Below are positions 1-6,774 of a DNA stretch of 21,970 bases, in pieces. Below the pieces are notes generated by a model. It was not told the DNA's origin, did no database searches, and worked only from the letters and a program-made list of their open reading frames with translations. The position numbers and the translations under genes were made by a program. This DNA comes from Pseudomonadota bacterium (GTDB taxonomy: Bacteria > Pseudomonadota > Alphaproteobacteria > Rhodospirillales > Magnetospirillaceae), in NCBI GenBank assembly GCA_023426365.1, contig JAFAAW010000088.1:1-21970 (forward strand). The letters are read 5' to 3'. How positions within the stretch are numbered: the first letter of the stretch is position 1; each line of letters starts with the position of its first letter.

Positions 1-12
1 GGCGGCGGGTGG

Positions 13-864
13 TCAGTGCTGGGTCAGCGACAGCAGGCTGTCGCCCAGGGAATCGGCCATGCGGCGGATGGTGGCGTTGCCGCCGGGGGTGACCAGGATG
101 GCCAGGGCGACGTCGTCCAGGGCCGGCAGCCCCTCGATGGTGTTCAGCCCGTTGTCGCGGCGCAGGATGCTGGCGGGCAGGGCGGTGACGCCGATGCCGG
201 CCCCCACGGCGCGGCGCAGCGCGTCCATGCTGGGCGTGGTGAACACGGTCTGGTGGGCGATGCCGGCATTGCGCAGGGCGGCCAGCATGGAGCGGCGATA
301 GACGCAGCCCTCGGGGAAGCAGACCAGCGGCAGTTCGCCCTCGGCCGGGGCGAAGCTGGGCGAGGCCGCCCACGACATCTTCAGGTTCATCAGCGTATTG
401 CCCACGCCGTCGGGCGCGGTCTGCTTGTAGAAGGCCAGATCCAGTTCGCCCGCCTCGCAGCGGCTGCGCAGCCGGTCGGACACGTCGGTCTCGATCTCCA
501 CATGCAGGTCGCCGACCAGGGGGCGGATATGGGCCAGCGCCTCGGTGAAGCCCATGTCCAGGAAATCGGCGGGCAGCCCCAGGCGGACGCGGACGGCGGC
601 GTTGCCGCGGTCGCAGATGTCGCGCAGCGCCGCATCGTTCAGGCCGATGATCTGGCGGGCATAGCCCAGCAGCTTGTGGCCCTCGGCGGTCAGTTCGATG
701 ACGCGGCCCTGGCGCCGCACCAGAAGCGACACCCCCAGCGACATCTCCAGGCGGCGCAGCCGCAGGGAAATGGCCGATTGCGACCGTCCGATGGTCTCGC
801 CCGCGCGGGAAAAGCTCATGCTGTCCACGATGGCCACGAAAGCCCGTAGCCCGTCCATGTCCAT
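13..864 (-). CDS. LysR-family transcriptional regulator
   Basis: Probable DNA-binding transcriptional regulator of about 283 residues, the usual LysR length. The N-terminal winged helix-turn-helix (about residues 4-62) is clear: the recognition region reads GRSQSAISLRLRRLE and is followed by the wing (LGVSLLVRRQGR). The rest fits a LysR effector-binding domain, including a late 'AVGAGIGVTALP' stretch typical of the fold. Several ATG codons crowd the 5' end (up to 888). I chose the one giving MDMDGLRAF because LysR proteins normally begin just before the first helix, but the start is uncertain by about 8 codons. The usual divergent LysR target would lie upstream, where a minus-strand MCP ends instead; whatever lies left of the window is not visible. 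Effector and regulon cannot be told from sequence. Confidence 0.9.
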   Translation of the reverse strand: MDMDGLRAFVAIVDSMSFSRAGETIGRSQSAISLRLRRLEMSLGVSLLVRRQGRVIELTAEGHKLLGYARQIIGLNDAALRDICDRGNAAVRVRLGLPADFLDMGFTEALAHIRPLVGDLHVEIETDVSDRLRSRCEAGELDLAFYKQTAPDGVGNTLMNLKMSWAASPSFAPAEGELPLVCFPEGCVYRRSMLAALRNAGIAHQTVFTTPSMDALRRAVGAGIGVTALPASILRRDNGLNTIEGLPALDDVALAILVTPGGNATIRRMADSLGDSLLSLTQH

Positions 865-996
865 GCTTTCCATCATACCCATGGTCATTTTGCCCGATCT
901 GGCGGCGTCATCTGCCCCTATACATCGCTGGCGAGGGGGTGGCGCGTCAATCGCCTTTTACGAGAGACGTCCCCCTGCCAACCCATGGGATCACTT

Positions 997-2682
997 CTAG
1001 ATGGCCCGCAGGTTGACGACGAAATCGTCTACCGTGCGTTGCATGGTGTCGGACTGGCTCTTGAGGCGCTCGGCGGCGACGCGCACCATCTCGGCGGCGT
1101 TGACCGTGTCCTCGGTGCCGTGGCGCAGGCTGGCCATGTTGGCCGCCACGTCCGAGGTGCCCACCGCCGCGCTTTGCGCGCTGCGGGTGATCTCGCTGGT
1201 GGCGACCGCCTGCTGTTCGGCGGCGGCGGCCACGGCGGTGGTGATGGTGTTGACCTCGATGATGGTCTTGCCGATGCCGCGGATGGCGCTGACCGCCTCG
1301 CCGGTGGCGGTCTTGATGCTGGCGATCTGGCTGGTGATGTTCTCGGTCACCTTCGAGGTCTGGTTGGCCAGCGCCTTGACCTCGGCGGCGACCACGGCGA
1401 AGCCCTTGCCGGCGTCGCCGGCCCGCGCCGCCTCGATGGTGGCGTTCAGCGCCAGCAGATCGGTCTGGTGGGCGATCTGGAAGATCATGGACACCATCTC
1501 GCCGATCTGTTCCACCGCCTTGAGCAGGCTGGCGACGGTGCCGTCGGTCTCGGCCACTTCCTCGGTGGCGCGCTTGACCACATCGGACGACAGCCGCACC
1601 TGCTGCGACACCTCGTTGATGGAGCTGGACAGTTCCTCGGTGGCGGCGGCGACGGTTTCCACCGCGCAGCTGGTCTGCTCGACGCCGTTGGCGGCCTTGG
1701 CCGACGCCTCGCTGGTGACCTCGGCGGTGTTGGTCATGGCGCGCGAGGTGGCGTTCAGCTCGTCGGCGGCGGTGCCCAGCTCGGCCAGCATGCCCTCGAG
1801 CCGCTGCTGGAAGGCGTTGATGTGGGCGCTGATCTTCTCGGCGCGCGCCAATTGGTTGGCGGTTTCGCGGTGCTGCTGCTCCTCCAGCTCATGGGCGGCC
1901 AGCATGCTGTCCTTGAAGGTGCCAAGGGCGCGCGCCATGGCGCCCACCTCGTCGCCGCGGTCGGTGTCGGGCACGGCGGTGTCGAGCCGGCCGTCGGCCA
2001 GCACGGTCATGGTCTTGGTCAGCCGGGTGATGGGTACGGCGATCTGGCGCGAGATGAACACGGCAGCTAGGATCGAGGCCAGCGACACCAGCACGGCGAC
2101 CAGCACCTGCTGGCGGCTGGCGGCGCGCCCCTGTTCGCGCAACGACGTGACCACGGCGGCGCGTTCGTTGCCCAGCGCGGAATTCAGGGCATCCAGCGCG
2201 GTGCGCAGCTTCCAGAAATGGGTGTCGGCGTCGGCCACCATGATGACGCCGTAGGTGGGGTCGGTCGAGCCGATGTCGATGGCGACCACGGCGGCGTCCT
2301 GATAGGCCTTGAACAGCTTGGGCATGTCGGGGACGCTGGCGGTGGCGGTCTTGGTGACCATGGCCGCGCTCAGGTCGCGTTCCAGCACCTTCAGCTTGTC
2401 CCGGAGCGCGGCGGCGTCGCGCTCGCGCTTTTTGGTGTCGTTCTCGTTGGCGCCGGCGGAGATCAGGGCGAACAGGTGGGCGTGGAACAGCGCGATGGAA
2501 TCCTTCAGCTCCAGGCCCTGCTGCACCTCGGCGAACACCACGTCGTTCAGGGTGTTGAGGCGCTGCTCGGTGCCGTTGGCGTTGATCACCCCCAGGATGC
2601 CGACCGCCACCAGGGCGACGATGGCCGTCAACGGGGACAGCACCACCTTGAACACGAGCGGGATGTCGCTGAACTTCTTCAT
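997..2682 (-). CDS. Methyl-accepting chemotaxis protein with HAMP domain
   Basis: Transmembrane chemoreceptor of 561 residues, expected to signal through CheW/CheA. TM1 lies at about residues 9-33, a periplasmic helical sensor at about 34-190 (four-helix-bundle-like, no Cache motif seen), TM2 at about 193-211, HAMP at about 212-264, and a long cytoplasmic coiled coil follows. The signalling hairpin tip is unmistakable (about 400-440: QIAHQTDLLALNATIEAARA, then GKGFAVVAAEVKALA). There is no C-terminal CheR/CheB-tethering pentapeptide. The start MKKFSD is preferred because TM1 follows at once and a GGAGG lies upstream; an in-frame ATG nine codons earlier (2709) has no clear ribosome binding site. 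It lies downstream of a secreted Cache protein on the same strand, separated by a GC-rich hairpin. The ligand is unknown. Confidence 0.95.
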   Translation of the reverse strand: MKKFSDIPLVFKVVLSPLTAIVALVAVGILGVINANGTEQRLNTLNDVVFAEVQQGLELKDSIALFHAHLFALISAGANENDTKKRERDAAALRDKLKVLERDLSAAMVTKTATASVPDMPKLFKAYQDAAVVAIDIGSTDPTYGVIMVADADTHFWKLRTALDALNSALGNERAAVVTSLREQGRAASRQQVLVAVLVSLASILAAVFISRQIAVPITRLTKTMTVLADGRLDTAVPDTDRGDEVGAMARALGTFKDSMLAAHELEEQQHRETANQLARAEKISAHINAFQQRLEGMLAELGTAADELNATSRAMTNTAEVTSEASAKAANGVEQTSCAVETVAAATEELSSSINEVSQQVRLSSDVVKRATEEVAETDGTVASLLKAVEQIGEMVSMIFQIAHQTDLLALNATIEAARAGDAGKGFAVVAAEVKALANQTSKVTENITSQIASIKTATGEAVSAIRGIGKTIIEVNTITTAVAAAAEQQAVATSEITRSAQSAAVGTSDVAANMASLRHGTEDTVNAAEMVRVAAERLKSQSDTMQRTVDDFVVNLRAI

Positions 2683-2716
2683 CTCTGGGCGCCCTCCACC
2701 GAACCGCATATGAAAG

Positions 2717-2749
2717 CGCCCCGGGGGCCGTGCACGGCCCGCCGGGGCG
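2717..2749 (-). terminator. Intercistronic GC-rich hairpin, possible attenuator
   Basis: Near-perfect inverted repeat: arms CGCCCCGG+GGGCCG and CGGCCC+G+CCGGGGCG around a TGCA loop, 14 pairs with one bulged base. On the minus strand it is followed by CTTTCATATG rather than a long T-run. It sits between the Cache gene and the MCP gene. It may end most transcripts of the upstream gene, or stabilise the upstream message while letting some transcription into the MCP gene. Confidence 0.5.
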
Positions 2750-2760
2750 AGGCGTACACC

Positions 2761-3228
2761 TTACTTGTAGTAGCCCGAGCCGCAGGCGAACTTGCCCTTC
2801 ACCAGCTCGGAATAGATCGCCTTGGGTTCGACCTTCTTGGTCACCGGGTTCGGCCACTTGTACTCGACCCAGCCCTTGCCCTCGGCCTTGACCTTCTCGA
2901 AGATCAGCAGGTTGACCGCCAGGCCGTCGGGGTCCTTGAAGCCGGTCACGTTCTTGCCGCGCAGCGCCGGGTTGCCGCCATGGGCGACATTGGTGCCGTC
3001 AACGTTGTGGCAGAAGATGTAAAGCTCGCCCTTCACCCACTCGGCGTTGGCGGTGTCCGAGAAATCGGCGAAGGCCTTGTCCTCGCCGACGGTGTTGATG
3101 TGGGCGACGGCCTTCTTGACGAAGGCGACCACCTCGTCGGCCTTGGGGCCGACCTGGGCGTGGGCCGGGGCCGACACCAGGGCGGCGACGGCGGCGATGC
3201 CGGCAAGGCGAAGCATGGAACGCAGCAT
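2761..3228 (-). CDS. Secreted single-Cache-domain protein (paralogue A)
   Basis: Small exported sensor-like protein of 155 residues. A classic Sec signal peptide (about residues 1-24, MLRSMLRLAG... ending SAPAHA) is followed by about 130 residues resembling a stand-alone single Cache (sCache_2-like) domain. Recognisable parts are the YIFCHNVDGTNVAHGGNP strand-turn, LRGKNV, and GKGWVEYKWPNPVTKKVEPK. There is no transmembrane helix after the signal peptide and no output domain, so it should be free in the periplasm. A GGGGGA ribosome binding site precedes the ATG. It starts 14 bases after the alpha/beta hydrolase stop and precedes an MCP, which suggests co-expression. It is clearly related to the protein at 9706-10167. 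A role as a soluble ligand-binding partner of the MCP is inference. Confidence 0.85.
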   Translation of the reverse strand: MLRSMLRLAGIAAVAALVSAPAHAQVGPKADEVVAFVKKAVAHINTVGEDKAFADFSDTANAEWVKGELYIFCHNVDGTNVAHGGNPALRGKNVTGFKDPDGLAVNLLIFEKVKAEGKGWVEYKWPNPVTKKVEPKAIYSELVKGKFACGSGYYK

Positions 3229-3242
3229 GAAATTCCCCCTTC

Positions 3243-4154
3243 TTACGTGGTTGCGAAATGCGACAACGGGGCCGCGCCGCGATGTTCGGCGGCGCGGTCG
3301 GCACGGGTGAGCGGGTGGGCGAGCACCGCCCGTTCCACCAGCGCGGCCAGCAGCACGGGCGTTTCGACCATGGCGTAGTGGCCGGCATCGGCGATCACGG
3401 CCACGTCCAGGCGGTCGAAGCCGCGGGCGAAGGCCGGTTCCAGCGCGGCGCGGCCGTAAAAGGCGATGTCCTGGGCGCCCACGACCAGCGTGGCCGGCAT
3501 GGGTAGCCCCGTCAGCCGGTCGGCGAAATCGCTGCCGGTGAACATGTCCAGATAGCCCAGCATGGCCGCCGGCTGCGCCCGTCGCGCCAGCGCCAGCTTG
3601 CGGTCCAGCCACGGCCGGCCGTAGCGGTTGCCGGTGCGCACCGAGACCGCCGCCCGCAAGGCGTCGTCGTCGGTGATCACCGCGCGCAGCTTGGCCAGCG
3701 CGGCGGCGTCGGCCTTGAAGCCGGTGGCCGGCACCGGCGAGATGGCGACCACGCCCAGCACCCGCTCGGGCCAGGTGAGCGCCATGTACTGGGCGATCAT
3801 GCCCGACATGGAATGGCCGACGACGTGAAATCGGCGGGCGCCCAACTCGTCCATCAGGGCGAGCACGTCGCCCGCCGCCTCGGCCAGGGAATAGGTGCCG
3901 GTCATGCCGCGCGACAGGCCATAGCCGCGCAGGTCGGCGAACACGTAGCGGACGCGGGATTCCGACAGATAGGGCAGGATGCCGGCGTAATTGGAGTGGT
4001 CGCCCAGCCATTCATGCAGCACCACCACGGTCACGTCGCCGTCGCCCAGGACGCTGTGGCCCAGCATGCCGTTGGCGGGGCGGGCGGCACAGGCGGCAAC
4101 TCCCAGGGCGGAAATCCCGGTCAGGAACGTACGTCTGGGAATGGCGCTTGGCAT
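3243..4154 (-). CDS. Alpha/beta-fold hydrolase, Tat-type lipoprotein
   Basis: Alpha/beta hydrolase of 303 residues, presumably an esterase or lipase-like enzyme outside the cytoplasm. The N-terminus has a twin-arginine motif (PRRTFLTG, residues 6-13) and a hydrophobic stretch ending in a lipobox-like VAAC with Cys22, so Tat export and lipidation are likely. The catalytic triad is visible: Ser115 in GHSMSG, Asp229 in GAQDIAF and His259 in AGHYAM. The nucleophile elbow reads G-H-S-M-S where most relatives have a final Gly. An oxyanion-loop-like HEWLGDHSNY is at 47-56. It lies directly upstream of the secreted Cache gene with a 14-base gap, so the two are probably co-transcribed. The substrate is unknown; lactonase, haloperoxidase-like or plain esterase activity all fit. 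Confidence 0.88.
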   Translation of the reverse strand: MPSAIPRRTFLTGISALGVAACAARPANGMLGHSVLGDGDVTVVVLHEWLGDHSNYAGILPYLSESRVRYVFADLRGYGLSRGMTGTYSLAEAAGDVLALMDELGARRFHVVGHSMSGMIAQYMALTWPERVLGVVAISPVPATGFKADAAALAKLRAVITDDDALRAAVSVRTGNRYGRPWLDRKLALARRAQPAAMLGYLDMFTGSDFADRLTGLPMPATLVVGAQDIAFYGRAALEPAFARGFDRLDVAVIADAGHYAMVETPVLLAALVERAVLAHPLTRADRAAEHRGAAPLSHFATT

Positions 4155-4323
4155 CTTTCCATCGTTGCAGATCGAACAACAGTGGGATCAATGATGCTGG
4201 CGGTGGCAGGTGCTGTGAAATGAGTTATCCGGCGTCGATAATGCGCGCGCCGCATAATCTATTAATTGTAAAAACAGGCATCGGCCGTCCCGCTACGGCG
4301 CGCGGGGCGCGGCCCGCACCCCT
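4155..4323. promoter_or_regulatory. Intergenic region with 23-bp near-palindrome
   Basis: This 169-base gap between the PAS kinase stop and the hydrolase start is locally AT-rich (about 4255-4275). It holds GATAATGCG-CGCGC-CGCATAATC at 4237-4259, two 9-base arms with a single mismatch, which could be an operator for the hydrolase/Cache/MCP unit. No convincing -35/-10 pair was found. A short GC-rich stem with one G-U pair (about 4306-4324), with a TTTTT run on the minus strand about 35 bases further on, lies downstream of the kinase stop but is not a good terminator. Confidence 0.35.
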
Positions 4324-6168
4324 TCAGGCGGCGGGCGCGTCGGCGGCCAGGGTGAAGCGGAAGACGGTGCCGCCGCCCGGCCGCGGCTGGTGCCACAGCC
4401 GGCCGCCATGGCGCTGGACGATACGCTTGCAGATGGCCAGCCCGATGCCGGTGCCAGGATAGGTCTCGCCGGGGTGCAGGCGGCGGAACACCTCGTAGAT
4501 GTCCTGGGTGGTGTCGGCGATGCCGATGCCGTCGTCGGCCACCGCGAACACGCCGCCCGCGGCGTCCACCGTGATGGTGGGCGGCGTGCCCGGGCGGCGG
4601 AACTTGATGGCGTTGCCGATCAGGTTCTGGAACAACTGCATCAGTTGCACCTCGTCGCCCATGGCTTCGGGCAGCGCGCCGATGGTGATCCGCGCCCCCG
4701 ATTCCTCGATGCTCTCGCGCAGATTGCCCAAGGCCAGCCGGCAGGCCTGGGCGGTATCGACGGGGGCGAAGGGCGATCCCTTGCCGGTGATGCGGCTATA
4801 GGTCAGCAGATCGCCGATCAGCGCATGCATGCGGCTGGCGGCGCCGACGATCAGTTCGATGAACTCGTCGGCGTCGCGGTCGAGCCGGCCGGCGTAGCGC
4901 CGTTGCAGCAGTTGCGAGAACGAGGCGATGGTGCGCAGCGGTTCGCGCAGATCGTGCGACGCCACATAGGCGAAGCGTTCCAGCTCGGTGTTGGTCTCGG
5001 TCAGATGCGCGATCAGGCGGTGCATCTCCTCCTCGCGCGCCCGCTTGTCGGTGACGTCCTCCTTGATGCCGACGAACTGCACCACCTCGCCATTGGCGTC
5101 GCGCACCGGGGCGATGACGGCGCGTTCCCAGTACAGGCTGCCGTCCTTGCGCCGGTTGTGGAACTCGCCGGCCCAGGTGTCGCCGCCCAGGATGGTGCGC
5201 CACAGATGGCTGTATTCCTGGGCCGACTTGTCGCCGCCTTGCAGGATGCGCGGGTTGCGGCCGCGCACTTCGGCGCGGGCATAGCCGGTGTTGGCCTCGA
5301 AGGCGCGGTTGACGAAGCGGATGTCGCCGTCGCGGTTGGTCACCACCACCGCGACCGGGCTTTGCTCCACCGCCTGCAACAGGGCGCGGCGCTCTTCTTC
5401 GGCGGCGACGCGCTCGGTGATGTCCTCGACGATGCCGATGCCGCCGGTGACCACGCCGCCGGCGCCGCGCAACGGCGCGCAGGTCAGCGCGATCTGGATG
5501 TCCCGGCCGCTCAGGGTCGATCGGTACGGCCCCTCGTAGCGCCCGGTCTGGCCCTTCAGCGCGCTGCGCACGGCCGGCATCACCGATTGGTCGCGCAGAC
5601 CGGCCATGTTCATGCCGGTCAGCCCCTCGGGCGTGGCCGACAGGATGCGGGCGAAGGTGGCGTTCACATAGGCGATGCGCAGGTCGGGACCATAGCGGAA
5701 GATGCCGACCGGCGAATCCTCCACCAGCGCGCGGAACCGCGCCTCGCTTTCCTGCAGGCCGCGGCTCAGCCGGGTCAGGCGCAGCGCCAGCGCGACCGCG
5801 GCCAGCGCGAGCGCCAGCACGCTCCCCAGGCTCCACCACAGCCAGGCGGGCACGCGGGTGGCCTCGGGCCGATACAGCAGGGAGGTGACGTCCATCCCCG
5901 GCGGCAGCGCCCCCGCCTTGGCCTCCACATCGGCGTCGGGGCCGCCCTGGCGCACGGGGACGGCCAGACCGGCATCGCGATGGGAACCCCTGTCCACCGC
6001 CGCAAAATAGGCGGCAGACTGGAACTGGTGGCGCGCCAGCACCGCCCTCTCCTCGGCGGCCGCGGGGCCGGGCGTCGACGCAAGCGCCGCCCAGGCCACC
6101 AGGGTGGCCACGGCGCGCAGCAGGCGGGGGGATCGGGCCGGCGGCGCACCGCCGGCCGTCGCCGTCAT
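4324..6168 (-). CDS. Membrane PAS-PAS sensor histidine kinase
   Basis: Sensor kinase of 614 residues. In order: a signal-like hydrophobic segment (about 15-38), a short extracytoplasmic stretch, TM2 (about 108-130), PAS1 (about 141-255), PAS2 (about 262-375), a dimerisation/phosphoacceptor domain with His405 in YVASHDLREPLRT, and an ATPase domain with the N box at about 512-522 (LFQNLIGNAIKF), G1 DDGIGI (545-550) and G2 GTGIGL (572-577). The HisKA type resembles the phytochrome-like 'SHDLREPLRTI' kinases. PAS2 has GRNPRILQGG, reminiscent of LOV and NifL-type PAS domains, but lacks the photoactive Cys of LOV. Its ATG shares one base with the stop of the cysteine-rich gene upstream (TGATG), so translation is probably coupled. 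No receiver lies alongside on this strand. Confidence 0.93.
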   Translation of the reverse strand: MTATAGGAPPARSPRLLRAVATLVAWAALASTPGPAAAEERAVLARHQFQSAAYFAAVDRGSHRDAGLAVPVRQGGPDADVEAKAGALPPGMDVTSLLYRPEATRVPAWLWWSLGSVLALALAAVALALRLTRLSRGLQESEARFRALVEDSPVGIFRYGPDLRIAYVNATFARILSATPEGLTGMNMAGLRDQSVMPAVRSALKGQTGRYEGPYRSTLSGRDIQIALTCAPLRGAGGVVTGGIGIVEDITERVAAEEERRALLQAVEQSPVAVVVTNRDGDIRFVNRAFEANTGYARAEVRGRNPRILQGGDKSAQEYSHLWRTILGGDTWAGEFHNRRKDGSLYWERAVIAPVRDANGEVVQFVGIKEDVTDKRAREEEMHRLIAHLTETNTELERFAYVASHDLREPLRTIASFSQLLQRRYAGRLDRDADEFIELIVGAASRMHALIGDLLTYSRITGKGSPFAPVDTAQACRLALGNLRESIEESGARITIGALPEAMGDEVQLMQLFQNLIGNAIKFRRPGTPPTITVDAAGGVFAVADDGIGIADTTQDIYEVFRRLHPGETYPGTGIGLAICKRIVQRHGGRLWHQPRPGGGTVFRFTLAADAPAA

Positions 6169-6491
6169 CAAACCAGTTTCGCGCAAGCCTCGGCCGCCTT
6201 GCGGCACGCCTTGGCGGTCTGGCCCAGGCGCAGGTCCTTGTCGGCGTGCTTCTCGCACGCTTCGGCGCAACGCGACGCGATTTCCCCGGCGACCTGAAGC
6301 ACCAGGGTGTGCTGGCGCGAACTGCGCAGCATGAAGTCGCTGGCGGTTTCGGTGATGTCGGCGGTGTCCAGCAGCAACTGGACCAATTCCCACTCGGAGC
6401 CGACGCCCCCTTGCTGCATGCAGTGGATCGCCGCCTCCGTGCAGTGGCGGTGGGCACCGTCGCAGGCATCGATGCAAGCCTTGAACGCCAT
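6168..6491 (-). CDS. Cysteine-rich four-helix-bundle protein, DUF326/copper-binding type
   Basis: Protein of 107 residues with eight cysteines in helical spacing (Cys6, 10, 17, 24, 75, 79, 96, 103), matching the pattern of DUF326-type four-helix-bundle proteins, some of which bind Cu(I) through cysteines lining the bundle. Additional histidines (14, 16, 23, 61, 82) could help. No signal peptide is seen, so it is predicted cytosolic. The start MAFKACIDAC is supported by GGAGGGAGGAA just upstream; the open frame continues further 5' but without family-like sequence. Cysteines are missing from the central helices, so it has fewer than dedicated copper-storage (Csp) proteins. Its stop overlaps the start of the PAS kinase by one base. 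Copper binding is family inference. Confidence 0.85.
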   Translation of the reverse strand: MAFKACIDACDGAHRHCTEAAIHCMQQGGVGSEWELVQLLLDTADITETASDFMLRSSRQHTLVLQVAGEIASRCAEACEKHADKDLRLGQTAKACRKAAEACAKLV

Positions 6492-6774
6492 GTGTGGTTC
6501 CTCCCTCCGGTTGGTAGCAATAAAGGCTACGCCGCTGGTTGGGCGCGTCAACGGCCAAGGCGTGGTGTCGGCGCCGGTGGCAGTGGCGAATGGGCGGTTT
6601 GCCTTGTCAACCACCATGACCGTCTGGCCGGATTTCGGCCGCCGAATGTCGCCGTCGAATGGTTTGCAATCCGTTCACATCAATGTGCAATCCCGTTGTT
6701 TTCCACGGCGATTCCCGTTCAGAGACATTTGCTATACGAACGGACTAGCAAAAATAGATTTTGGAACGGACGCG
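6492..6774. promoter_or_regulatory. Divergent intergenic region, two opposing promoters expected
   Basis: This 283-base gap separates the minus-strand cysteine-rich/PAS-kinase pair from the plus-strand kinase operon, so it must carry both promoters. On the minus strand a TTGACG (6546-6551) lies 16 bases from TAGCCT (6524-6529), overlapping a small inverted repeat GTAGC-N7-GCTAC (6514-6530). This may be the promoter and operator of the cysteine-rich gene, though the -10 is weak. On the plus strand the base composition drops to AT-rich at 6660-6765 and TATACG (6734-6739) could be a -10, but no good -35 is visible. Confidence 0.35.

Noticed and set aside
5200..5300. PAS2 of the kinase as a blue-light LOV domain
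   Set aside because: The segment reads GRNPRILQ; the flavin-binding Cys of the LOV motif GxNCRFLQ is absent, so photochemistry of LOV type is not expected.
4390..6297. Open frame of 635 codons on the plus strand
   Set aside because: It is the antisense shadow of the PAS histidine kinase, with Ala/Gly/Arg/His-rich composition and no domain.
6492..6617. N-terminal extension of the cysteine-rich protein
   Set aside because: The extra residues have no family character and a strong ribosome binding site sits before the internal ATG at 6491.
6307..6774. N-terminal extension of the large sensor kinase
   Set aside because: The frame is open but this segment is antisense to the DUF326 gene and runs through the divergent promoter region; TM1 follows directly after the GTG at 6775.
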